DNA from: Xylona heveae TC161 | Lineage: Eukaryota; Ascomycota; Xylonomycetes; Xylonales; Xylonaceae | Assembly (NCBI RefSeq): GCF_001619985.1 | Contig: NW_017264193.1 | Location: forward strand, 2,857,726 to 2,921,725 | Length of the DNA: 64,000 bases | Direction of reading: 5' to 3' | Part shown: positions 33,601-45,105 of the stretch, in pieces | Layout: every line of letters starts with the position of its first letter | How positions within the stretch are numbered: the first letter of the stretch is position 1 | Notes under the pieces: model-generated | Database searches by the model: none | Told to the model about the DNA's origin: nothing | Seen by the model: only the letters and a program-made list of their open reading frames with translations | Made by a program: the position numbers and the translations under genes

Positions 33601-35919
33601 TTATGAAGCCTGTAATGTATTCCAAAAAAAATTGTCGGATACATCAGTGCCAGTAGTCCAAGAAAAGTTGCCATCCAGTCCGTATATATTAGCGAGAAGA
33701 TCCGGTGAGAAAATGTCATTGTTAACGTCTCCGAGAGGTTCTGAAAGCATGTCCACAGATGAAAAGATATCTGAGTGGCTGAATAGCCCGTCTTGTTCAG
33801 CGAGAGTATTCTCCTGCTGCGTGGCAGAAGGTATTAGGGAATCAGGAGTGTTCCAGTCCGGAGTATTGTATGCGACAGAGGTGGGTTTTAAGGCAGGTGT
33901 CTGCGAAGTACTTCCAATTGAAGTGCCAAGCGACATCTTCTCAATAACCTTATTCGCCTTGTCAAGAAGAGCATTAATTATGACGCTTCCGGCTTTGGCC
34001 AATGTGTTTCGATCAGAGATATCTTCTAAGCGGGCTTTGCTCTGCTGTAGACACTGTACAGCAAGAGGAATGAAGTCCTTCGTGTCGTATGGATGAGAGA
34101 TGATGACGGCTGCGCAAATAACCGCCGCGTCGACTGTGAAGAAGGCTAAGCTGAATAATTTGCGAAACTGCATAGAAGCAATGTGATATAGACGCTCTTG
34201 ACACTGCAGAATCGCAATGGAGGCCTTGAAGGCTTCGATTCGACTGAATGCATGGGTGAAGATATAAGGCCGATACAATGCCAGTAAAAAGAACCACGAA
34301 GAACAACACGACAGCTCTCTCTGCAGAGGAAGCCATGGGTATTGTTCATCCCATACAGTGACTGGGTTCTCGAAGCGATGGGTTTCTGGCACCGTGTTCA
34401 TGTAATCTAGCACTTGCTGATGCAGTCGATAAATTTTTGAGTAATTCTTGGGATACGTGCCTTCAGCTTCAAGTGACATGATCTCAGGAAGCCTTTTATG
34501 CATTTCGTACTCGTGGATACGAATGGTCGTGGGATTTGGCGCAGATCGAGGATGGCGCGCAACCGGAATGGTCTCTCTCCGATTCCGCGGGATTGGCGTG
34601 TCAGTAGGTGCCTTGAAGTCGCAGTCGCGAAGGTTAATGGTCACAGCACGACCTAGTACCACGGCCATTTGACTTCAACGGCGTTAGCATATAGCAAGCT
34701 GCTTTGTGGCAATCTGCCTTACCTATCCCACAAGTAGATGTGCATCATCAATCGACGTCTCAGTTCGGTTTCCCATAGAGCCTCGGCAGTTTCTTCCATT
34801 GACTGCTTCGTAATGGGCTGCTCACGATGTAATCCAATCTCATAGGCCTCCTTGACGACCATTCCCATGACATGCCAAGACTCCACAACTCGCCCAACAT
34901 TCTTTAAGAATGATACTCGCAAGAAGCGCGCTTGAACGGCAACAACCGTGTTTTCCGGCTTGCCTAAAAGATCCAAAACCACCACACCCGAATCGCTATA
35001 ATCTGCCGCAAGATCGTCATATGACTGACCTTCACCAATCTTCAGATGACCGAAATTGGTCTCTTTCCCTGGAGGAAGATATTGGAGAGCCAAAGCGATG
35101 ACTTGGAATAACAAGGCCGGAAAATATCGCATAGACTCGGAGAGTTTGCTTGGGCCATGTTTTAAGGCGGTAAAGGAGCATTTGTACCACTCTTCAATCT
35201 CATCTGAAAAGAACGAAGCATCTACCGACTCATAGTACCAGCTTATCTCTTCGAAGTAGACACTCGCCAAAAGCTCAATATCTCGTCGAGCTGGTAATGA
35301 GCGGATCAAGCTTCTGTATTTGTCTCGAATTCCATTATCAATTACCGGAACCTGATTTGAATGCCGCAATGCAGTCGATGATGGGTCGATCACTTTGTTG
35401 AGGAGAGCAAGTGAGTTTCGATCACTGAGCTTGGAATAGCCGAATATGTGCAGCTGCTCTAGACCTGATATTGCTTCGTCAACATCTGAGGCTTCATTTT
35501 CCGGACTTGATTGCGGTGGCGTCACTTCGCCGACTTGAGATGCGCGAGTCTCCTGCCTAAAATCATGCTTGCCCGTTAGAAATCAAGCTGGTGTTAATGG
35601 TTTCAAGTTCGCATACCTAGTGTGTGGACTTTCATAGCAACACTCGTGTTGCTTGCCTCTCGACCTACAGTGAAAGCAGGGCTGCTCACGGTCACACTAT
35701 TTACCATCAGAGGGCATCCTTAGATGAGGCGATCAGGATTGAATGAGCAGGACCTTTTGTTTGCGTTCGTGGCAGTTCGTGCAGCTCCTTGAAATCGTTC
35801 AGTTGTATGGACGTCAGCAAACTGTAGCAGGTAGCTTACAAGACAGCGCGTCTACGCCTTTTGATAGGTCTTGAGATCGGATTCTGAACATCGACGGTGA
35901 TATTCGCTATCGGCTCCAT
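33601..35919 (-). CDS. Zn2Cys6 transcription factor with fungal-specific TF domain
   Basis: Five exons, 35919-35840, 35787-35754, 35696-35617, 35556-34723 and 34672-33601, give 699 aa. A basic stretch (RPIKRRRRAVLS) precedes the binuclear zinc cluster: C29, C32, C39, C45, C48 and C57 fit CX2CX6CX5CX2CX8C exactly. The zinc cluster is split over exons 2 and 3, and exon 2 is only 34 nt. The middle homology region starts near residue 110 and includes HVMGMVVKEAYEIGLHREQ and ELRRRLMMHIYLWDSQMAVV, the fungal_trans signature. The C-terminus is Ser/Thr/Asp-rich with aromatic residues, as in an activation domain. Target genes are unknown. The promoter it shares with LSM5 carries two inverted repeats. 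Confidence 0.92.
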
Positions 35920-35969
35920 GATGACAGAGTCAATGAGAATTTCAAAATAATATCAGTCATAATCTCAGA

Positions 35970-36008
35970 CAACCTCCCTCACTCTAGAGAGGAAGGAGGG
36001 GGAGGTTG
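35970..36008. promoter_or_regulatory. Inverted repeat CAACCTCCC/GGGAGGTTG in the TF promoter
   Basis: Perfect 9-bp arms (35970-35978 and 36000-36008) with a 21-bp centre that is itself partly palindromic (TCTAGA). It lies 51 bp upstream of the TF start codon, so it is either a binding site or a 5' UTR hairpin. Function inferred only. Confidence 0.55.
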
Positions 36009-36045
36009 AGCTGTTTTATGGTCACATACTCAATCGTGCACGCAG

Positions 36046-36070
36046 ACTTGCAGCGGGCAAGCCTGCAAGT
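36046..36070. promoter_or_regulatory. Inverted repeat ACTTGCAG/CTGCAAGT between TF and LSM5
   Basis: Perfect 8-bp arms (36046-36053, 36063-36070) around a 9-bp spacer, about 160 bp upstream of the LSM5 ATG and 130 bp upstream of the TF ATG. Symmetry suits a homodimeric regulator. Confidence 0.5.
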
Positions 36071-36228
36071 GGAAGAGAGTAATAATACCAAATCTATGTG
36101 TAAATACTAATATATAACGCCCGTTCGCTTATCGATACCAGCGTTCAGACCTCCCATTCGCTCCGACGACGCATTTGCATCAATCACGAGTTCTAGCTCA
36201 ATAAATCTCCGACAATTATCCATTAAAA

Positions 36229-36778
36229 ATGGCATCACAACTCTTGCCCCTAGGTATATTGAATATCATTGTTCTATGATGTCAATGTGAAAGCTGCTAA
36301 CATTGGTGTAGAATTGATTGACAAGTGTGTGGGCTCAAGGATATGGGTGGTCATGAAAGGCGACAAAGGTCCTTCAAAATCTGCCATGGAGCTCGCAGAG
36401 CTTGTTAAGCTGACTTGAAGTCCTCATGTAGAATTTAGTGGCACGCTATTAGGCTTTGATGACTACGTCAGTAAGTTTCAGCCTTTCCAGATGACTGCTC
36501 TCCCAGTGATATAAGAAGCAATACTGACTTCGCCGCCAGACATGGTTCTTGAAGATGTGACCGAATTGTAAGCGGTTTTCTCCGGTGATAGGTTGATGGT
36601 GCTGTACTAATGGCTGTCTAGTGATTATACTGGATCACAGACCAAATTGCCCAAGATTCTATTAAACGGCAACAACATTTGCATGGTGAGTTAAACTCTT
36701 GTGCCTTTTCAGCCGAGTTGCTGACTTTGTTTCTAGCTCGTACCAGGGGGCGAAGGCCCTGTGGCTGCTACAGCCTGA
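36229..36778 (+). CDS. LSM5: Lsm5, U6 snRNA-associated Sm-like protein
   Basis: One subunit of the Lsm2-8 ring that binds the U6 3' oligo-U tail and of the Lsm1-7 ring in mRNA decay. Six tiny exons, 36229-36253, 36312-36368, 36432-36470, 36540-36567, 36622-36685 and 36737-36778, give 84 aa. Phases agree at all five joins. Sm motif 1 reads CVGSRIWVVMKGDKEFSGTL followed by GFDDYVNMVLEDVTEF; Sm motif 2 reads KILLNGNNICMLVPGGEGP, identical in layout to human and yeast Lsm5. The longest exon is 64 nt. No annotated single frame exceeds 25 codons, so simple ORF calling misses this gene. Confidence 0.94.
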
Positions 36779-37497
36779 TTTTAGCTCTAATACATCAAAG
36801 AGCTGTAACTCATGGGTCTTGTTATTCGAATTGCTGGGCGTTTAAGGTTGGAGCTTAATGCTTTCCAATGAGCTCTCACGAAAGTCACATGCATTTGGTC
36901 ACTGCTTAAATAAAAAAAGAAAGTTTTATTCTGCAATAAATCTATAAATCCACCTCACTTCTCAATCTACCCTAATGGGATTTCTCCTCTCTGCTGGCAA
37001 AGCATCACCGAGGCTTAAATGCACGAAGTACTGTTATCTCGGTGGAGGTTGACAATTTTTTCGTGAAGTCGGGAAAAAACCTCAATTCTATTTGGTCAAA
37101 GGATATACCTAGGCTATTAATTCAATCAATAGCCAACATGTCTTATGTGGAGTTCGGCAAATTCCATGCCACAATCTGTTCTGGCGATGATAGCCATACT
37201 GTATCAATAAAATGACTCTTCCATCTATCTATATAATGTCACCCTTTCTATTTATACAGACAATTTGCCCACTGAGATCTCGCTCCGACACTTTGGCCCT
37301 GACTTCTCGCCCTTAGCCTGAGGTAAACCTCATGTGCCAGATGCTTCACGAAGATGGGACTTTTGCCCTTTCCTTCTTACGCTCTACATCAGGGTGTCCT
37401 GACATCGGCAACATGCAGTGAAGTGTGGGGACCTGGAATTGATATGCACACTCCAGCTCCCCCGTTTGAAGCATGGAGAGGAGTTTTGGACATGTGT
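36779..37497. other. Convergent 3' region LSM5 / kinase
   Basis: About 720 bp between stop codons. Nothing gene-like seen; AT-rich around 36900-36960. Confidence 0.55.
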
Positions 37498-39048
37498 TTA
37501 TATTCCTTGGAGCCAGGAATCTGAGAGTAACTCTTCTGCGTTGCTCCTGTCTGCCGGTCGCCACTGTAACATCCTTGAAATGAAATTAAGAAACATCTTC
37601 CTTTCATCTCCTTCAATGCAAGAAAGTAAATTTTCGAGCCCCTGACTTTTCGGAATAAGCTCGGGAAACTTGAAGTTTCCTGGCTCAATCATTAGCAGAG
37701 GTTAAAAAAAAAGAAAGAAAAAAAAAAAGAAAAAGGACAAAACAGAAGAGTTTATACCTTCGTTATCAAAATAGTGAAAACTTTCTTTTCCTTGGTTGAG
37801 CATGTCTAGCGGTGGCGGACCTAGTAATGCAATAATGTGCGCTAAATGACTTTCATTGGAGAACGTTCGCATTCTAGATTCTTCTACATCAAAGGGGCCG
37901 CTCCCTTGAAGCATATCCCAAATCTTCATTAATGTTAGTCTGATTGTCCACAAAACAAAAGGCGAAATAAATTGTACCAAGACACCTAGGTTCCATATAT
38001 CAACACTGTAACTCCAACCACATGCAAGGATTACCTCGGGAGCACGATAGCTATCAGGTTGAATAAGATGATAGTAAGAAGGAAGATTGTCTCCATGCAC
38101 GGCAAGTCCAAAGTCAGTAATTACTGGTCTTCCTATTTCGGTAATTGGCAAGCCAAACTCGTTCCTCGAGAGGTATATTGTTCGATCCCCGAGTCTTTTC
38201 TGAGGCAATGGACTATCTATCTCATCCTGTGCAACTGCATTTAGTACAGCCCGGTCTCGAAGCGCCATCAAGATATTATCGGACTTTAGATCTTGGTATT
38301 ATGTCGGTCAGCTATCAGGATAATCCTCATTGGCAAGATAGATCATGAAAGAAGATACCTGTATGGATGATGCGGCACTGAGAGTGAAGATAGTTGAGGC
38401 CTTCTATTACCAATTTGGAGACCGGCCTAAGGACATCTGCCGGGAGCACCCTTCCTTGAAAGCGCCGCTTTAACATCCAAAGAGGCTCACGCAGAGGATC
38501 AAAGACCATGCAAACATGGGTGCCGCAAGGTCCATGCAAGTCAAAGGAGTCGAGCAAGGTGCGGACAAAAAGGCGGCCGACGTGGTGAGGGTTTGCTTTC
38601 GTTATGTGCTCTGTCAAACGTAACTCTGTTTCGGCGGCTTCTCTGCTTGCGTAATTGTTTGCATTAACTTTGACTGCAACATAGCGCCCTGGAAGCCAGC
38701 GCCATCTAATTCGTTAGAGAGCAAGCCTTCCATTTTAGTTAGATAAGTATACACATACTGGTGGAGATCTCGCGCCAACCAGACCGTGGAACTGGTACCC
38801 CAGCCAAGTTTTGCAGCGATTTGGTATCTGTTGTTCAGTACTTCGTATAGATGCATCGGATAAAAGTGTTTGGGACTATAGTGAGGTGCACATTCTTCTT
38901 CAACAGGTTCCGTTGCCGGAAGAAGGTTTACTGGCACAATTGGCACTGGAAAAGGACTTGACAGAAAGAATCTGCGGACAGACCATTTTAAGGATTTTGA
39001 TGGAAACATGATGATTATCGCGAGTTTCTTAAGGGGCTTCCTCCTCAT
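37498..39048 (-). CDS. SRPK-like serine/threonine protein kinase
   Basis: Five exons, 39048-38759, 38705-38359, 38291-37978, 37923-37758 and 37679-37498, give 432 aa (419 if translation starts at the second ATG, 39009, which begins MFPSKSLKWSVRRFF). Glycine loop LGWGTSSTVWLA, Lys in YVAVKVN, catalytic loop IIHTDLKSDNIL (HTD in place of HRD, usual for SRPKs), DFG in VITDFGLAVHG and APE in SYRAPEVILACGW. The tail has FLNFISRMLQWRPADRSNAEELL. This is the fungal SRPK-like group, which is expanded in filamentous ascomycetes; substrates cannot be predicted. The N-terminus is basic and hydrophobic, possibly a mitochondrial or membrane signal. All catalytic residues are present. Confidence 0.88.
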
Positions 39049-39635
39049 TCAACCGGTCACGAAGCTTCTTGTGAGCTGTGGTCCTTCTAAATTCCGCCGA
39101 GTCAATCTCTGGTATTTGCAAACTTGGAATTCAGTATACTGGGTATCAATTCTAGCACCAACTTCCTCAAACCGATCATCTAATACTGTACAAAAACGAA
39201 GCGCAACTCCAGCTCCTTAGATTGCTCCGTGGAAATGACGCTGTAAGCAGCCTCTCTGGCGGGCATTTTCAGCGTCCACTTCCCAGGCACTTATATTCGA
39301 GCCGTAATCTTTGCCTGAGATATTAGTTTGTTGCCACACAGTCATAACTGACTGCTCCACTCTTCGATGGCGGTGATCCGTGATCAATAAGATTGCGAGA
39401 GCTGAGGTGAGAGCGTAGAGTATATAGGAGCTCCCCCTGTCGCTTGGGCCACTAGTGCTCCGGTCCGCGTGTTCGTCGTCACCAGCGACCTCCATCCCTC
39501 ATCCCAGCTCCAACGCCGACGTTCCCGACCTCATTTCCACCCCCGTTTCTGCCACTTCTTTATTCTCAAACTTTATTCTTCTTCAGCAACCCTCCTCTCT
39601 CTATACCTTCATGCGTTGCAATTTTCAGTGACAAA
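39049..39635. promoter_or_regulatory. Divergent promoter region kinase / pan1
   Basis: About 590 bp between start codons. The last 150 bp before the Pan1 ATG is pyrimidine-rich on the plus strand (CT-rich at about 39500-39605), common in fungal core promoters and leaders. Confidence 0.5.
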
Positions 39636-42600
39636 ATGTTTTCCGGCTCAAGTGCGTTCCTGGGTGGCGGGAACAGTAGCCGCCCGGGTGCACCGCCATA
39701 TGGCCAACAGCAGCCGCAATTCAACATGGCCCCTGGACAGCAACAACCTGGCGGATTTGGATCGCAACCCACCGGCTTCGGTGCTGGCCCTCTGCAGTCT
39801 CAATTTACCAGTTTTCCAGGAGCTGGGCAACCGGGCGGCTTCCAATCGCAACAATTACAACCCCAATTCACTGGGCTGAACCCTCCAAGCCAGCAGAGTT
39901 TCGGCGCCCAAGCTACAGCGCAGCAGCCAATGTTCACTGGCATGCCTAGTCAACCTCAACTCTCAATGCAGAGTCCGCCCCCTCAACCCCAATTTCAAGC
40001 CAGCCAAAACCCCGCAACACCCCAAATATCTGTCCAACCGACGGGTCAGACGTCATCTCAGATAGCCGACTCGTTCAGATCCGTGAATCCTCAACCTCCG
40101 GCCCCAACTACAAGCACTGGAACGACGAAGATTCCCAAGATCAGACTCTCTTTTCTCACTGCCCAAGATCAAGCCAAATTTGAGCAACTTTTTAAGTCTG
40201 CTGTAGGCAACGGCCAGGCCCTACCAGGTACATCCACATCACGCGACGCTTGCAATCGACTTCAGAGGTACTAACAGTGGTTTAGGAGACAAGGCAAAGG
40301 ATCTACTACTTCGCTCAAAGCTTTCGGGAGATACACTTGCTCAGATATGGTAAACACTACTGTCTGATTCAATTGCTCAAGGTTGCTAATTCATTCAGGA
40401 CTTTATCGGACACGACAAAATCGGGGCAACTGTTGTTTCCAGAATTCGCACTCGCAATGTACCTTTGCAACCTGAAAATTGTTGGAAAGAGCCTTCCGTC
40501 GGCCTTGCCAGAGCGAATTTCAAACGAAGTATCGAGCATGGTCGATATAATTTCATTCGGTATTCCAGATGAGAGCCCGCCCGTGCCTTCGAGGAGCAAC
40601 GCGCCCGACTTCGACACTCCCCTCAGTCAGAACACGTCGTTCCCGTCAGCACCACAACAGCCGCAACCTCAACAGCCTTCCAATGCTCAGCTTCTCACAC
40701 AGCTCTCGGCTCAACCCACCGGGTTCCAACCTCAGCCGACCGGGTTCCAGCCCCAGTTCCAGCAACAATCTTCCGGACTCCAACCTCAGCAAACTGGTTT
40801 TGTTAACCCGCAAGCAACGGGTTTTAGTGGCCCTAGACCGCCTATGCCTCCTATGCCAACCGGATTGGGTTCGAACCTGTCTCCAAACCAAACAGGCCTT
40901 GCTCCACTAAACGCCCAGCCCACGGGTGTTCCGGGCCAGTGGGGGCTTGTCAATGCGCCATCTACAGGTCTTCCCAATATTTCCGCCCTGCAGCAGCGTA
41001 TGATGCCTCAGGCAGGTCGTGAAGGCGGCAGCTACACCACTGCCGGCTTATCCGGCAATGCGACCGTTCCTTGGGCTGTTACCAAAGATGAGAAGAAGAT
41101 ATACGATCAACTCTTTAAAGCTTGGGATGGCTTCAATAAAGGCTTCATAGGTGGTGATGTTGCTATCGAAATCTTTGGTCAGAGTGGTCTTGAAAAGCCT
41201 GACCTCGAAAGGATTTGGACATTGGCAGATCCGAATAACAAAGGTCGGCTTGATATGGATGAGTTCGCCGTTGCCATGCATCTCATTTACCGCAAGCTGA
41301 ATGGCTATCCTGTGCCCAATCGACTTCCGCCTGAGCTTGTTCCTCCCTCTACAAGAAATTTCTCTGACTCCATTGGCACTATCAAGTCATTACTCTCGCA
41401 GGATGCTGAAAGTCGTAAATCCTCGGGTGCATTTTTGAAGCCCCAGCAGACCGGTGTGAGTTATCTAAAGGATCACTCCTTCAGAGGAGGGTCGAGCCCA
41501 GGCACGTTTGGACGAAAGGATGCCACAGTCTTCAAAAATAACGACGACGATGTTGGATACAGATCAAGCGCCCGCCGCCGTATTGGAGGTGGCCGGTCTC
41601 CTTCTCCGGCCGTGTCCACGCCGCCATCCGAGCGATCCGATGAAGAACTGTCCATCGATCAACTGCGAAAGAAGGTCCGTGAAAAGCAAGTGTTGCTTGA
41701 TGCTATTGACTTTAAAGACGAGAATCTCGCGGAAGAGGACGATGCACTTGATCGAAGGGACCGACGAGATGCTGAAGACCTCTACCGCCGTATCCGGGAA
41801 GTGCAAGAAGACATTGACAGCCACCCGGATGCTTCACTTAGAAGTCTAGATTCTGGTGCGGAGAAAAGAGCACTTCGAAGACAACTTCAAACTTTAACCG
41901 ATCGCCTTCCCGAGTTAGCTTCTCAAGTGAGGCGCGCCGAGCGAACTATCGCGGAAGCCAAAGAAGAACTGTTCAGGCTCAAGGATGCCAAGGCACACCC
42001 GGGAAGTGCTTCACTTATAGTTGGAACTGGGCCTGGTGGATCCGTTACTGAAGCTGATCGGATTCGAGCTCGTTCAAAGGCCATGATTCAGCAGCGCTCG
42101 GCTCTTTTGACTGGCCGCCCTAGCGCTGCGACGGACGACGATCCTTTGGCAGCGACTAAGCGTCTTGAAGAAGAGAATTCTCGCATTCGAGCAGAGCGTG
42201 AGAATAACGAGCGTATGATCAAAGATGTAGAGGATGGAGTTCACGACTTTGGTAAAGGTATCCTTGACAGCCTGAAGGAAGGCGATGACGACTCTACTAG
42301 TCAACATGAACGGAGACGTTGGGAGGATGGTCTAGGAGTTGAGGACGAAGTGAAAGACTTTATCTTTGATTTGCAGCGAAGCAGCCGTAGTTCCCGAATC
42401 CGGCGCGAAGAGTAGGTTTTCTTCCATTGCACGCTATTGCATTCAAGAGCTGACGTTCGGATCGTATCAGTGACAATTACGGCTCGCGTGAGCCGGAACG
42501 TAAACCTCCTAAGTATGAGGAGGATCGTTCTCGGTCTTCTTCGCGTCTTGAGCCAGCAGCACGAAGCAACGATGTTGCGTCGCCTTCACCTTCTAGTGCT

Positions 42601-44261
42601 TCTAGGTCGCCCTCCTATTCCTCTTATAAGACTGCCGATGATAGAGCGGCATTTATCAAACAGCAGGCAGAGCAACGCTTGGCTGAGCGCGTCGCAGCGC
42701 TAGGCCTCCGTCCGCCAACGAACCTTGGGGAGTCTACGCAGCAGAGAGAGGAGAGGGAGAGGAAAGAGCGTGAGAAGAGGCTGAGGCAGGCCGAGGAAGA
42801 GGATGCTCGACGCGAAAAGGAAATGCAACGCAGACTGGCCGATGACCATGGCATCCCCCCAGAGTCCAGCAAAACCTCTGGCAAGAAACCGCCTCCACCT
42901 CCGTCTCGCAAGACAAGGGTCGATACATCTGCTCAAGATGAAGCCCGGAAACGGGAGGAAGAAGCGAGAAAGGTGGAACAGGAAGCCAAAGAGCGTGAGC
43001 TCAAGGAACAACAAGAAGCTCAGGAAAATGAGCGACGCGAACTAGAGTAAGCCGGTTGTTCCATGCAAAATGCAAAGTAGATGGATTTGCTAATGACATT
43101 AGGGACGAAACGCGAAAGCAAGAAGAAAGCCTTGCCAAAGAGCGAGAGGCGGCACAGGCACGTCTCAAGGCTCTGGAAGAACAGGTCAAGATGGGCAAGG
43201 TTAAGAAAGATGAGGAAAAGAGACGGAAGCAAGCTGCTCAACGCGAGGCCAAGGAGAAAGAAGCTCGACTCGCTGCGCAGCGTGCCGAACTTGAAGCTGC
43301 TAGGGAGAGAGAACGACAGCTTCAACTCCAGCTTGAGCAGATGGGCGACGAGTCTTCTTCCTCCGATGACGAAGGTCCACAAGACATCACCACTCCCCAG
43401 GATATCACCCCTATCAGTAGCATGGAGATATCAAGGGACATCGCTTCTCCGCCAAATGTCCCAGCAGCTGCAGCCCCGCCACCTCCTCCTGCACCTGCCC
43501 CTCCCGCACCACCTTTACCTTCCCTTCAACAGGCACCACCCACAAGCCCTCCAATTACCAGCCCATCGGCCAGCAACCCGCCTGTTAGCAGCCCCCCTGC
43601 GCCTACCGCGCCAGTCGCCGACGTGGAGACCAAGAATCCATTCTTGAAGAAGCTCGCTCAATCCAACGAGCCAGCTTCCGCATCCAGCACAGCCACCACC
43701 ACCGGAACCAACCCCTTCCATCGTCTAACCCAAGAAAACACCAACAAGGCTGTGACTTCGCCTCCTGAGCTGCCCGCCGCACCCGGTCCCCGTCCATCCC
43801 GCGTTCGGCCCGAAGAAGACGAATGGTCCGTCGTCGATTCTGAAGATGACGACTCGTCTGACGACGATGACGACCGTCCTGCCGGTGGAAACGCAAAGCA
43901 ACTCGCTTCCATTCTCTTCGGCACCATGGGCCCGCCTCGACCCCTCTCCGCAATGGACAACAGCAAGAGCTCCACGCCAACGAGTGCAGCTCCTGCTTTG
44001 GCACCCCCTCCGCCTGCTCCTCCCATCCCGGCTGGAAGCGCTCCTCCGCCTCCAGCTCCCCCGCCACCGCCTCCAATGGGTGGTGCTGGCGGTGCTCCTG
44101 CAGGAGGACCCCCTGCTCCGCCCCCGCCCCCGCCTTCGCTCCCCTCTGCTGCGGATTCTGGCAGATCCGCTTTACTCGGCCAGATCCAGGCCGGTAGGGG
44201 TCTCCGCAAAGTAGAAACCAAGGACAGAAGCTCCAGTACCTTGGCCGGAAGAGTCTTGTAG
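39636..44261 (+). CDS. PAN1: Pan1, actin cytoskeleton-regulatory complex protein
   Basis: An endocytic scaffold that activates Arp2/3 at actin patches with End3 and Sla1. Exons 39636-40227, 40286-40349, 40399-42411, 42471-43046 and 43103-44261 give 1467 aa. Two EH domains: the first at about 165-270 ([31 protein letters not shown]) and the second at about 440-535 ([20 protein letters not shown]). Between and before them lie repeated LxxQxTG motifs ([35 protein letters not shown]), the target of Ark1/Prk1 kinases in yeast Pan1. A coiled coil spans about 640-870 and a Lys/Glu-rich coil about 935-1120. A Pro-rich region follows ([11 protein letters not shown]), then a WH2-like segment ([17 protein letters not shown]). 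Complete. Confidence 0.96.
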
Positions 44262-45105
44262 GCCATTTTGAAATAATTTTTTTTTCTTATTTCAGCGACC
44301 TAGTGAGCTTGGTCGACGTGCTCAGTCGCTAGTCATATATATATCCCTATATGTATTTCGCTGAGCTCTTCTCTTCGGCTCTTCAGCTCTTCTGTGAGCC
44401 ATTAACGCTGATCTAGTTTGACTTGTTTCAATTCTCACTTTTCCATTTCCTCCACCATGGAATTTGTAATGCATTTCTTGCACAAGTAAAAATAGTAGAC
44501 CAATTTGAATAATAATACTTTATTTTCTCTTTTGATTACATACGTTTTTGACTCTCAAGGGCCTTGCAACAGATAATATGCGAAACCGTTTCTGTGAATT
44601 TAAATTTGGATCTATTTTGAGTCAAAAATATATTCAAATGCCTCACTCGTGATAAGCAGAAAAATTCTTCTAGAAAAGTCCCATATGCGGAGAGAGAACC
44701 CTGGCCTGGGGATTGCATTTGCGTCAGAGTACATGATCCCCAAGACACAGTCGTAATGCAGTGTCAATCCTCGTACGTGGCCCATTATGAATTCTTTAAA
44801 TAGGCTCTGAATAAAAGAAACAAGTCCCCGAAAACCCAAGTAAAATACGCCCTAAAGACACCGTGTTTTGCGCCCAAAGTAACACTTTTTTCTTCCTCCC
44901 GCGAAGGCAGCCCTCTCAGGGTTTGTGAATGTCCCAAATCGGATAGTTGGGATATCGATCATTCGCCGAGTAATAAAAAGCTCCCTTCATCAGAGAACGA
45001 AATCTTTAAAAAGAAACCGGATGGGTTGGGTTGCAGTCGCAATCAATCTCGTCTGCGAGAAAATAGGAGGATAAAAGAGAAAGATAAAAGCATAAAGACA
45101 TTTGT
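44262..45105. other. Convergent 3' region PAN1 / RPB11
   Basis: About 840 bp, no gene seen. Short open frames on the minus strand (about 44540-44840) have no family resemblance. A T-run (about 44278-44285) follows the PAN1 stop. Confidence 0.55.

Noticed and set aside
43658-44266. Long Gly-rich minus-strand frame opposite the PAN1 3' end
   Set aside because: It is a shadow of the Pro-rich coding region of PAN1; GC-rich repeats keep the opposite strand open.
44536-44839. Minus-strand frames between PAN1 and RPB11
   Set aside because: They sit in the convergent 3' flank, do not resemble any family and have weak starts.
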